In this document: positions 14,719 through 22,239 of the stretch, piece by piece
Position numbering within the stretch: the first letter of the stretch is position 1
Layout of the letters: the number at the start of each line of letters is the position of its first letter
Origin: JAMCRM01 sp041685075
GTDB lineage: Bacteria > Acidobacteriota > Terriglobia > Bryobacterales > Bryobacteraceae
Length of the DNA stretch: 28,538 bases
Assembly (NCBI GenBank): GCA_041685075.1
Contig: JAWLGN010000034.1
Span: forward strand, 1-28,538
Direction: 5' to 3'
Translations under genes and position numbers: made by a program
Notes under the pieces: generated by a model
What the model saw: the letters and a program-made list of their open reading frames with translations, nothing else
Told to the model about the DNA's origin: nothing
Database searches by the model: none

Positions 14719-16206
14719 ATGATCCCATTCTTTTCAAGAATCGCCATCACTGTGCTGCTCGGCGGCACGCTCTTTGCGCAGGAGAACACGGACCCGAATG
14801 AATTGATGGAACGCGCCCGCAGCGCACCCGCCGAGTTCGCGGCCGATGCGCTGCTCCGCCTGGCCGGATCCGGCAAACTGGCCGCGGACAAGCAGCGCGA
14901 AGCCATCACCGAGGCCTTCCAGCTTGCCGCCGGCGCGCAGCAGCCGCTGAAAAAGCGCGCCATCCCGACGGTTCGCGGCGGCGGCACGGCCGGCTTCCTC
15001 GATCGCGCCTTTGCGCAGGACCTGGACGCCATGAGCCTCCGGTGCCGCGCCGTGCGCGCCATGCTACCGCTCGATGGCGCGCTGGCGCTGCGCATGTTCC
15101 GCGAAATTCCGCCGCCCGCTCTCCCGCGCGTCACCTGCGAAGACGCGCTGGTCTACGACCTTTCGGCCTACTACGAAACCCTGGCGGAGGTGGCCGGCAA
15201 GTCTTTTACCCCGGCCGAAATCGAAGAGGAAGAGCCTTTCAACCTGCTCACCGGCCACGTGCGCGCCATCTCCGCTCCGGCGCAGGTGGCGCCGGTGGCG
15301 CGCATGTTGGCCGGCGTATCGCTCAGCACCCCACAACTCGAAGCGCTGGCCGCAACCTTCGCCGGCATGCTGAAAGAGATTTCCGGCGACTACCGCTCCT
15401 TCGCCCAAAGCGTCTCCAGCCAGGGCGGCGCCGGCCCCGCCATCGGGGCGCTGGTTGCCCGCTGCAAGAAAATGGAAGTGCCCTGGGTGCCCATCCTGGA
15501 AGCCTACCGCGCCTACCTGGTGCGGCATTTCCGCGCCGCGCGCTGCGCCGATGGCAGCGACACCGCGGCCGTCTCCTTCGGGGTGGCTGCTTCCCCGGAG
15601 ACCCAGATAGCGGGCGACCCCGCGCGCTACTTCAACGAACGCCTGCGCGAAGACCCCGTGCGGCCGCTCGAAGCCGAAGACCTGGTGCCCGAAACCGTGG
15701 AAGGTGAAGCCGCCGGCCTCCGCCCGTGCGAAAGCCAGGACTGCCGCCGCCTGGCCGGCCAATTCCGCTCTCTCCTGTTCGGTCCCAACGGGCTTCCCCA
15801 CAGCGCCGAGACGATGTCCGGCGGTGAGTGGCAGGCGCAGGTGAAGGAATATCTCGCCGCGCTGGCCGCCTGGAAAGACGATCCCGAAGGTTCGGCCTCC
15901 AGCCTGTTCCGCTACAAGTGCTCCTTCTATAACGAACTGTCCAAGACTGTGCCTGCCGCAGCCGGCCGCGTCGCCGTGCTGCGTGAGTACCTCGATTTTT
16001 TGAAACAGAACAGCTTCCAGCAGGAGAGCCGCATGGAGTGGCTCCTTCCGGTGAACAGCCTGATCGCGCGCGCGTCGCTCGACCGGCGCGGGCTGGCGGA
16101 GCTGTGGCACGAACTGCGCGGCTCGGGGGATCCGGTGATCGCCCTCTACGCCGCGCTCGAAGAGATTGCGCCCCGTTCGCCCGGCAGCCGGCTCTCCATC
16201 TTCTGA
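14719..16206 (+). CDS. Secreted protein of unknown function
   Basis: I do not recognise this 495-residue protein. It begins with a clear signal peptide (MIPFFSRIAITVLLGGTLFAQ, cleavage near residue 20). The body is alanine- and leucine-rich and appears mostly helical, without transmembrane segments. An acidic patch 'AEIEEEEPF' lies near 168-176. A pair of close cysteines, 'RPCESQDC', and further single cysteines ('RCADGS', 'YKCSF') could form disulfides in the periplasm. No catalytic motif is evident. Codon pattern and GC match the neighbours. It lies 30 bases upstream of the GH20 gene on the same strand, so the two are likely co-transcribed and it may act in the same glycan-related process; that is inference from position alone. 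Confidence 0.75.
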   Translation: MIPFFSRIAITVLLGGTLFAQENTDPNELMERARSAPAEFAADALLRLAGSGKLAADKQREAITEAFQLAAGAQQPLKKRAIPTVRGGGTAGFLDRAFAQDLDAMSLRCRAVRAMLPLDGALALRMFREIPPPALPRVTCEDALVYDLSAYYETLAEVAGKSFTPAEIEEEEPFNLLTGHVRAISAPAQVAPVARMLAGVSLSTPQLEALAATFAGMLKEISGDYRSFAQSVSSQGGAGPAIGALVARCKKMEVPWVPILEAYRAYLVRHFRAARCADGSDTAAVSFGVAASPETQIAGDPARYFNERLREDPVRPLEAEDLVPETVEGEAAGLRPCESQDCRRLAGQFRSLLFGPNGLPHSAETMSGGEWQAQVKEYLAALAAWKDDPEGSASSLFRYKCSFYNELSKTVPAAAGRVAVLREYLDFLKQNSFQQESRMEWLLPVNSLIARASLDRRGLAELWHELRGSGDPVIALYAALEEIAPRSPGSRLSIF

Positions 16207-16236
16207 GCCGCCCGGCCGGGGCGCCCAAGGAAATCC

Positions 16237-18429
16237 ATGCTGCGCCTTTTTGCCTTCTTGTTGATCTGGTCCGCCGCCGCGCCGGCCGAGATTCGCGTTT
16301 TCCCCCCACCGCGCGAAGTGAAGCCGTCCGCCGCCCAGTTCCTTCTCGACGGGGCTGCCATCGCCCTGCCCGCCAACGCCGCGGCTTCCGACCGCCACCT
16401 CGCCCGCACGCTGCAGGCCGAGCTGAGCGACCGCTACGGCCTGGCCGTGCCGGTGGTGCCCGCGGACAAGCTCCAATCCGGCGCCCGCGCCATCCTCATG
16501 GGCGAGGCCTCGAACGCGGCCATTCGCGCGCGCATGACGCCGCTCGGGATGCGCACCACCGAAGCCGAGGGCTATACGCTGGACGTCTCCCGCTCCCTGG
16601 TCCTGGTGGCCGGCACCGATACCCGCGGCGCATTCTACGGCTTGCAGACGCTCCGGCAATTGATTGCCCCGGACGGCAAATCCATCCCCGGAGTGCGCAT
16701 AAACGACTGGCCCGCCACCAGCTTCCGCGGCCTCCGCATCTACCTGCCCGGCCGCGAAAACATTCCCTTCTTCAAACGCTTCGTGCGCGACTTCATGGCG
16801 CTTTACAAGTTCAACCACCTGGTGCTGGAGATGAACGCCGCCATGCGGTTCGATCGGCATCCCGAGTTAAACGCCGGGTGGTTGGAATTCGGCCGCAGCC
16901 TCAACCTCTCCCGGAGAGATCGCCCGCTCGGCCCCGGCGCCGCCTTCCAGGATTCCGCCCACCACGACACCGGCGACGGCGGCGTGCTCGAAAAGGAGGA
17001 GGTCGCCGGACTGGTCGACTGGGCGCGCCTCCACCACATCGAGGTCACCCCCGAGATTCCTTCCCTCACCCATTCTTATTACTTGCTGACGCGCCACCGC
17101 GAACTGGCCGAAATTCCCGCATCTGAGTGGCCCGACACCTACTGCCCCAACGCGCCGGGCGTCTACGAACTCCTCTTCGATGTCTTCGACGAATACATCG
17201 AGGTGATGCGGCCCCGCATGGTCCACATCGGTCACGACGAGTGGCGGATGCCCTGGGGCCAATGCCCGCGCTGCCGCAACCACCACTTCGGCGACGTCTT
17301 CGGCAGGGACGTCCAGAAGATTTACCAGCACCTCACCTCCAAGGGCGTGAAGGTGGCGATGTGGGGCGACCACCTGATAGCGCGCCTGCGCGGCGAAAAC
17401 GGCCAGCCGCGCAAGACCCCCACCGGCTTTGAGTACCGCACGCCGGGTGGCCTCTCCCCCGAGCAGGTGAAGAAGTGGATCCCCAGGGACATCCTCATCT
17501 TCAACTGGTTCTGGAACGACCGACAGCCGGGACAGGGCGAGGTGAACGACCGCGACCTGTCGGCCTGGGGCTTCCAGCAGGTCTACGGCAATCTCGAACC
17601 TTCCATCCAGAATTGGGAGTCGCGCATCCGGCGCCGCGGCGTGTTAGGCGGCGCGCCTTCGGCCTGGGCCGCCACCACCGAACTCACCTTCGGCAAGGAC
17701 CTGGTGGGGCAGTTCACCGCCGGCGCCGCCATGCTCTGGACCGGCGCTCCCATCGACCGCAGCCAGTTCACCCGGCAGCTCCAGGAGATGATGCCCGCCA
17801 TCCGCCGCAATCTCAGCGGAACGGCGCGACCCAGTGAATTCGGCGACCAGGTGGCCCCGGTACGGCTCCCCGGAGGCGATGCCGCGGCAGCCGTAAAGGC
17901 CCTCTCGATTCCCGCCTGGAAACCCGGCTCCGCCGCCGCCGGCCGCGTGGGCTTCCAGGTGGCCGACCCGGTGGTGGTGGGTTCCGGCGGGACATCTGCC
18001 CCCATCCCACTGGGCGAGGACCCCACCAGCATCGTGTTCCTCCACGCCCTGGCCAAGCGCGCCGGCAACACCATGTCCTACCACACGATTTACAACTTCG
18101 CCGATAGCGCCGACCTGCTGGGCTGGTATGAAGTCCTCTACGAGGACGGCTTCGTCGCCACCATACCGCTCCGCAACGGCGTCAACATCGTCGACCACCG
18201 GCTCTCGCGCTATTGTTACGAAACCGCGCCCGTAGCAATCGAAGGCGCGGGCATTTTCCAGGCCTTCGAATGGACCAACCCGCGGCTTGGCAAAGTGATT
18301 AAGGAGATCCGGCTGAAGGGCACTTCCGGTTTCATCGACGCCCGCGGCCGCAAAATCGGCGACAACAACATCATCCTGGCCGCCATGAGCGTGGTCAAGA
18401 AGCGCCCCGTGCCGGACCCCGGGCGGTAG
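16237..18429 (+). CDS. Secreted family 20 glycoside hydrolase (beta-N-acetylhexosaminidase-like)
   Basis: The 730-residue protein has a signal peptide (1-17, 'LRLFAFLLIWSAAAPA'). A GH20 N-terminal alpha/beta domain follows (about 20-150, with 'EGYTLDVSRSLVLVAGTD' and 'GAFYGLQTLRQL'), then a TIM-barrel domain that opens with 'INDWPATSFRGLRIYLPG'. The GH20 catalytic pair is in 'HIGHDEW' (330-336; Asp334 polarises the acetamido group, Glu335 is the acid/base). A CPRC motif (343-346) just after it is unusual. The final ~150 residues hold a separate beta-sandwich module ('DLLGWYEVLYEDG', 'IPLRNGVNIVD') known from other exported glycosidases. Expected activity is removal of terminal GlcNAc/GalNAc from chitin- or peptidoglycan-derived sugars. 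AAGGA at 16227-16231 supports the ATG at 16237. Confidence 0.85.
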   Translation: MLRLFAFLLIWSAAAPAEIRVFPPPREVKPSAAQFLLDGAAIALPANAAASDRHLARTLQAELSDRYGLAVPVVPADKLQSGARAILMGEASNAAIRARMTPLGMRTTEAEGYTLDVSRSLVLVAGTDTRGAFYGLQTLRQLIAPDGKSIPGVRINDWPATSFRGLRIYLPGRENIPFFKRFVRDFMALYKFNHLVLEMNAAMRFDRHPELNAGWLEFGRSLNLSRRDRPLGPGAAFQDSAHHDTGDGGVLEKEEVAGLVDWARLHHIEVTPEIPSLTHSYYLLTRHRELAEIPASEWPDTYCPNAPGVYELLFDVFDEYIEVMRPRMVHIGHDEWRMPWGQCPRCRNHHFGDVFGRDVQKIYQHLTSKGVKVAMWGDHLIARLRGENGQPRKTPTGFEYRTPGGLSPEQVKKWIPRDILIFNWFWNDRQPGQGEVNDRDLSAWGFQQVYGNLEPSIQNWESRIRRRGVLGGAPSAWAATTELTFGKDLVGQFTAGAAMLWTGAPIDRSQFTRQLQEMMPAIRRNLSGTARPSEFGDQVAPVRLPGGDAAAAVKALSIPAWKPGSAAAGRVGFQVADPVVVGSGGTSAPIPLGEDPTSIVFLHALAKRAGNTMSYHTIYNFADSADLLGWYEVLYEDGFVATIPLRNGVNIVDHRLSRYCYETAPVAIEGAGIFQAFEWTNPRLGKVIKEIRLKGTSGFIDARGRKIGDNNIILAAMSVVKKRPVPDPGR

Positions 18430-18519
18430 AGCTGGCAGCGATTAGTGGCTGACTGCTCTCCCCAACCACGCCGCAGGCGCGGTCGGACGGCTGACGGCCT
18501 CCTCTGTACACGCCCATAC

Positions 18520-18571
18520 GGACCTCCGGGAAACCATGCGCGACAATGGCTTGCTGATCTCCCGGAGGTCC
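18520..18571 (+). promoter_or_regulatory. Inverted repeat burying the cydA ribosome-binding site
   Basis: GGACCTCCGGGA (18520-18531) and TCCCGGAGGTCC (18560-18571) are exact 12-base reverse complements. The right arm contains the Shine-Dalgarno GGAGG and ends one base before... the ATG at 18573. The 28-base loop holds a second small stem (CCAT 18534-18537 with ATGG 18546-18549). Folded RNA would hide the ribosome-binding site of cydA. It could also serve as a palindromic protein-binding site in DNA. Confidence 0.55.
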
Positions 18572-18572
18572 C

Positions 18573-20108
18573 ATGGACGATGTCGCGTTGCTCTCGCGCA
18601 TTCAGTTCGCCCTCACCATCATGTTCCATTACCTCTTCCCTCCCCTCACCATAGGGATGGGCGTCGTGATGGTCTACCTCGAAGGCATGTACCTGAAGCG
18701 GCGCGAGCCCATCTATGAAACCGCGGCACGCTTCTGGACCCGCCTCTTCGCCGTCACCTTCGCCATAGGGGTGGCCACCGGGATCGTCATGGAGTTCCAG
18801 TTCGGCACCAACTGGGCCCCCTACTCCCGTTTCGTGGGCGACGTCTTCGGCTCGGCGCTCGCCGCCGAGGGCATCTTCGCCTTTTTCCTGGAGTCCGGCT
18901 TCCTGGCGGTGCTGGTCTTCGGCTGGGACAAGGTGAGCGCGGGCTTCCACTTCTTCGCCACCCTGATGGTCTCGCTGGGCTCCATCTTTTCCGCCGTGTG
19001 GATCATCGTGGCCAACAGTTGGCAGCAGACGCCCGCCGGCCATCACATCGTCCAGTTGATGCGGGACGGCGCGCCCTGGGTGGTGGACGGCAAGCCTGTC
19101 ATGCGCGCCGAGGTGCTGGACTTCACCCAGGTGCTGCTCAATCCCTCCACCATCAACCGCCTCACCCATACCCTGATCGGGGCCTTCATCCTGGGCGCCT
19201 TTTTCATCATGAGCATCTCGGCGTATTACCTGCTGCGCGGGCGGCACCGGGATTTCGCCATGCGCTCCTTCTCCGGCGCCCTGATCTTCGCCACCGTCTT
19301 CAGCGTCCTGCAGTTGTTCTCCGGAGATCTGAACGCCCGCATGGTGGCCCGCTACCAGCCCGCCAAGCTGGCCGCCTTCGAAGGCCACTTCCAAACCGGG
19401 CGCGCCGACCTCAGCCTCTTCGGCTACGTCGACCGCGAGGAACGCCGGCTGCGCTACGCCCCCACTATCCCCGGAGGCCTCAGCTTCCTCCTGCACCGAG
19501 ACTTCGATGCCCCGGTGATCGGACTGGACCGTTTCCGCCCCGAAGACTGGCCGCCCCTGAACCTCTCCTACGCCAGCTTCCATATTATGGTGGCGCTGGG
19601 GGTGTACTTTGCCGCCCTCACGCTCTACGCCTCCTACCTGCGGCTGCGCGGCAGGCTGTTCGAGAAGCGCTGGCTGATGTGGATCTTCGTCGTCTCCGTC
19701 GTTGGGCCCTTCGTTGCCAACGAGCTGGGCTGGGTGGCCGCCGAAGTAGGCCGGCAGCCCTGGATCGTGCACCCTTCGGTAGTGCGGGACGCCTCCGGCG
19801 CGGTGGTCTTCGACCAAGCCGGCATGGTCCAGTATCGTCTGGAAGAGGGACTGCGCACGGTCGATGCGGTTTCGGAGAACATCACCGCCCCGCAGGTGTG
19901 GACCGCCATCATCGGCTACAGCCTGATCTACATCCTGCTCTTCTGGGTATGGCTGTTCGTGCTGAACCACAAGATCCATGCCGGCCCCGTGCCGGTCGCC
20001 ATGCCGGAGCACACCACCCGGCGCGGCCTGGACGAGGCCGCCGCCGCCCGCACGCTCCACGAGGACTCCATGTCGGAGGCCAAGCAGCCCGACGAGGAGG
20101 AGCGCTAG
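18573..20108 (+). CDS. cydA: Cytochrome bd quinol oxidase subunit I
   Basis: The 511-residue integral membrane protein oxidises quinol and carries hemes b558, b595 and d. Ligands line up with the family: His19 in 'FHYLFPP' (b595/d), His199 in 'RLTHTLIGAF' and Met339 in 'HIMVALG' (b558), and acidic residues Glu100 and Glu108 in the proton path. The quinol-loop opening 'KLAAFEGHF' and the conserved 'GRQPW' (393-397) are present. The Q-loop is the short form, without the long insertion of the E. coli enzyme. Instead there is an extra segment of about 25 residues after GRQPWI (about 399-425, 'VRDASGAVVFDQAGMVQY'). The C-terminus is a charged tail. The start is fixed by GGAGG at 18564-18568 and lies directly behind a 12-bp inverted repeat. 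cydB follows after four bases. Confidence 0.96.
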   Translation: MDDVALLSRIQFALTIMFHYLFPPLTIGMGVVMVYLEGMYLKRREPIYETAARFWTRLFAVTFAIGVATGIVMEFQFGTNWAPYSRFVGDVFGSALAAEGIFAFFLESGFLAVLVFGWDKVSAGFHFFATLMVSLGSIFSAVWIIVANSWQQTPAGHHIVQLMRDGAPWVVDGKPVMRAEVLDFTQVLLNPSTINRLTHTLIGAFILGAFFIMSISAYYLLRGRHRDFAMRSFSGALIFATVFSVLQLFSGDLNARMVARYQPAKLAAFEGHFQTGRADLSLFGYVDREERRLRYAPTIPGGLSFLLHRDFDAPVIGLDRFRPEDWPPLNLSYASFHIMVALGVYFAALTLYASYLRLRGRLFEKRWLMWIFVVSVVGPFVANELGWVAAEVGRQPWIVHPSVVRDASGAVVFDQAGMVQYRLEEGLRTVDAVSENITAPQVWTAIIGYSLIYILLFWVWLFVLNHKIHAGPVPVAMPEHTTRRGLDEAAAARTLHEDSMSEAKQPDEEER

Positions 20109-20112
20109 CCCC

Positions 20113-21135
20113 ATGTTCGATCTGCATCTGTTCTGGTTCATCGGGCTGGGCGGGCTGCTGGCCGGTTATGCCGTGCTCGACGGCTTCGACCTGGGGGTGG
20201 GAATTCTCCATCCGCTGGCCCGCGAGGACCGCGAGCGCCGCATCTTCCTCAACGCCATCGGCCCCATTTGGGACGGCAACGAGGTCTGGCTGGTCACCTT
20301 CGGCGGCGCGCTCTTTGCCGCCTTCCCCAACGCCTATGCCACGGTCTTTTCGGGCTTCTACATGCCCTTCACCTTCCTGCTGTTCGCCCTGATTTTCCGT
20401 GGGGTCTCCATCGAGTTCCGCGGCAAGATGGAGTCGCGCGCCTGGCGCCGCACCTGGGACACAGGCTTCTTCCTCGCCAGCCTGCTGGCCTCCTTCCTGT
20501 TCGGGGTGGCGGCGGGCAACGCCATGATCGGCATCCCGCTCGACGAACGGGGCGTGTTTACAGGCTCGCCGCTCGACCTGCTGCGCCCCTACCCCATCCT
20601 GGCCGGCCTGGTGGTGGTGAGCATGTTCGCCATGCACGGCGCCCTCTATCTCTACCTGAAGACGCCGGAAGGCCCGCTGCTCGAACGCCTGCGCAACTGG
20701 ATGTGGCACTCCTGGGGACTGTTCCTGGTGCTCTGGGTGCTGGGCTCCATGTACACCCTGGTGGCCATCCCGCGCGCCACCGCCAACTTCGCCCACTTTC
20801 CCTGGGCCGTAGCCATCGTGATTCTGAGCGTGCTGGCGGTGGCGAACATCCCGCGCTCCATCTACGCCGGCAAGCCGTTTCAGGCGTTTTTCTCGTCGTC
20901 GGTGGCGATCCTCACCCTCATCGCGCTCTTCGCCATCGCCCTGTGGCCCAACATGGTGACGGCCAGCAACGACCCGGCCAACAGCATCACCATCTACACC
21001 GCGGCTTCCAGCCCCAAGACCCTCGGTATTATGGCGATCATCGCGGGCATCGGGATGCCCTTCGTGCTGGCCTACAACGTGATCGTCTACTGGACCTTCC
21101 GCGGCAAGGTGGAAGTGGACGGCGGCGGGTATTGA
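20113..21135 (+). CDS. cydB: Cytochrome bd quinol oxidase subunit II
   Basis: The 340-residue membrane protein is the partner of CydA and stabilises the heme-bearing subunit. It has the expected opening 'YAVLDGFDLGVGIL' (19-32) and 'WDGNEVWLV' (53-61), followed by 'FRGVSIEFRGK' and eight or so hydrophobic helices; total length is normal. The start ATG at 20113 lies four bases after the cydA stop, with GGAGGAG in the end of cydA as ribosome-binding site, so the subunits are made together. No cydX-like small gene follows, and no cydDC transporter genes are in the window. The stop is five bases from the stop of the convergent DUF1579 gene. Confidence 0.95.
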   Translation: MFDLHLFWFIGLGGLLAGYAVLDGFDLGVGILHPLAREDRERRIFLNAIGPIWDGNEVWLVTFGGALFAAFPNAYATVFSGFYMPFTFLLFALIFRGVSIEFRGKMESRAWRRTWDTGFFLASLLASFLFGVAAGNAMIGIPLDERGVFTGSPLDLLRPYPILAGLVVVSMFAMHGALYLYLKTPEGPLLERLRNWMWHSWGLFLVLWVLGSMYTLVAIPRATANFAHFPWAVAIVILSVLAVANIPRSIYAGKPFQAFFSSSVAILTLIALFAIALWPNMVTASNDPANSITIYTAASSPKTLGIMAIIAGIGMPFVLAYNVIVYWTFRGKVEVDGGGY

Positions 21136-21140
21136 CACGC

Positions 21141-21626
21141 TTACCGGCCAGTCCGGCGGTACTCCGCGCGGAGGAATTCGCGCCACGTACCGTCGTCGCC
21201 GAGCGCCGCGGAACGCATCACCCGGCGGTCGGCGCCGTCGAATTCGATGATGTCGCGGTAGCGGCCCGTCTTGCCCTCGTCAGACATCGCGGGACCCTCG
21301 GTGTCGAGCGTCAGCACCCGCCCCTCCTCGTCGAGCGTGCCCTCGTACACCCACATGTTGCTCATCATGGAGCCGATCCACGTGCCCACGAAACGCTTTT
21401 TGCGCCGATCGTACCCCAGCGACATCACCGACTGGCCGGCGCCGCTGCCAGGCATCTCGATCTCCGCTTCGGCGATGATCCAAAGCCCGCCGAGCGGGCG
21501 CACACGCTCGGTTCCCCGGCTCTTGGCCGGCGGCTTGCCGGGCCCCATGTCAGCCTCGCCCTCAAGCACCCACTCCCCCGTAAGACGTTGTAACCATGCA
21601 TGTTCGCGCTGTGATTTCTCTTGCAT
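21141..21626 (-). CDS. DUF1579 family protein
   Basis: The 161-residue soluble protein has the DUF1579 pattern: 'LTGEWVLEGEADM' near the start, 'GGLWIIAEAEI' , 'MSLGYDRRKKRFVGTWIGSM' (68-87), 'YEGTLDEEGRVLTLDTEGP' and 'RDIIEFDGADRRVMRSA'. The family folds as a small lipocalin-like beta barrel of unknown function and is common in Acidobacteria and Planctomycetes. There is no signal peptide. The ATG at 21626 has no Shine-Dalgarno sequence but lies seven bases after TAACAT, so its mRNA may be leaderless. The gene is divergent from the ccm operon, with 109 bases between the two starts, and converges on cydB. Confidence 0.85.
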   Translation of the reverse strand: MQEKSQREHAWLQRLTGEWVLEGEADMGPGKPPAKSRGTERVRPLGGLWIIAEAEIEMPGSGAGQSVMSLGYDRRKKRFVGTWIGSMMSNMWVYEGTLDEEGRVLTLDTEGPAMSDEGKTGRYRDIIEFDGADRRVMRSAALGDDGTWREFLRAEYRRTGR

Positions 21627-21633
21627 CCCACAA

Positions 21634-21639
21634 ATGTTA
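21634..21639 (-). promoter_or_regulatory. -10-like element directly before the DUF1579 gene
   Basis: On the minus strand TAACAT (4/6 match, TAnnAT type) ends seven bases before the ATG at 21626. No Shine-Dalgarno sequence is present. The spacing repeats that seen at 613, 1971 and 9649. Confidence 0.35.
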
Positions 21640-21710
21640 GCAGTTGCCCGGCGCGCTCACGCACCCAGTGAAATCCACATCTGTACGAAAAACCAACACC
21701 CGTTTCGGGG

Positions 21711-21716
21711 TATACT
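21711..21716 (+). promoter_or_regulatory. -10 element of the ccm operon
   Basis: TATACT (5/6 to consensus) ends 19 bases before the ccmE ATG at 21736. Transcription from it would give a leader of about 12 bases that still contains AGAGGG (21725-21730) as ribosome-binding site. No clear -35 was found at 16-18 bases, so an activator or another sigma factor may be involved. Confidence 0.4.
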
Positions 21717-21735
21717 GAAAAATCAGAGGGCTCGT

Positions 21736-22179
21736 ATGCGCCGATACGGCAAATTCGCCGTTTTGATCGTACTGGTCATCGGAACCCTGGTCTGGCTGGC
21801 CGCCGCCGGGATGAACGAAACCAAGACCTATTACAAGACCGTCGCCGAACTCGAGCAGATGGGGAGCCAGGCGGAGGGAAAGCGCCTGCGCGTCGCCGGC
21901 GATGTGGAGGGCGGCTCCATCAAGCGGGTGGGCAACATGGTGGAGTTCGTGCTGGTGCAGGACCAGCAGCGCCTGCAGGTCTGCTATCAAGGCAGAGACC
22001 CGCTGCCCGACACCTTCCGCGACGGCGCCCAGGCTCTGGCCGACGGCAAGCTGGGACCGGACGGCGTCTTCCAGGCAAGCAGGATTCAGGCCAAGTGCGC
22101 CTCCAAGTACGAACCCAAGCCGGGGCAAACGCATCCCGCGCAGATTCCCCTGAACAATAACCAGAAGGGCAGTATCTAG
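21736..22179 (+). CDS. ccmE: Cytochrome c maturation heme chaperone CcmE, CxxxY variant
   Basis: The 147-residue protein has one N-terminal membrane anchor (about 6-24) and a periplasmic beta-barrel (OB-like) domain. It receives heme from CcmABCD and hands it to CcmF. Family marks are 'YYKTVAEL' (32-39), 'GKRLRVAGDVEGGSI' (48-62), 'VEFVLVQD' (69-76) and 'LPDTFRDG' (90-97). The heme-attachment site is the striking point: E. coli CcmE has HxxxY (His130), but here the aligned motif is 'AKCASKYEP', i.e. Cys121-x3-Tyr125. This matches the cysteine-type CcmE known from archaea and some delta-proteobacteria. A further cysteine (Cys83, 'QVCYQG') is present. The start is the ATG at 21736, where the membrane anchor begins. 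ccmF follows after 60 bases. Confidence 0.93.
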   Translation: MRRYGKFAVLIVLVIGTLVWLAAAGMNETKTYYKTVAELEQMGSQAEGKRLRVAGDVEGGSIKRVGNMVEFVLVQDQQRLQVCYQGRDPLPDTFRDGAQALADGKLGPDGVFQASRIQAKCASKYEPKPGQTHPAQIPLNNNQKGSI

Positions 22180-22239
22180 GGGCGTGGAACCCCTTCGCCC
22201 GGCAGCCGCGGATACCTCCTCATAGAAGGGCACGAATTT

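Noticed and set aside
12471..15134. 887-residue open frame on the minus strand opposite the Oar-like receptor and the next gene
   Set aside because: Composition is Arg/Gly/Ala/Val-rich with no family pattern. It spans two convincing plus-strand genes and is the usual GC-rich antisense shadow.
15064..16860. 598-residue minus-strand frame across the unknown secreted protein and GH20 genes
   Set aside because: Crosses the gap between two plus-strand genes that have signal peptides and ribosome-binding sites; no recognisable domain.
18216..20141. 641-residue minus-strand frame opposite cydA
   Set aside because: Rich in His, Gly, Asp and Glu with no fold-like pattern; it is the reverse reading of the cydA codons.
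22179..22193. GGGG/CCCC stem between ccmE and ccmF as an attenuator
   Set aside because: Only four base pairs with a seven-base loop and no T-tract; too weak to claim.
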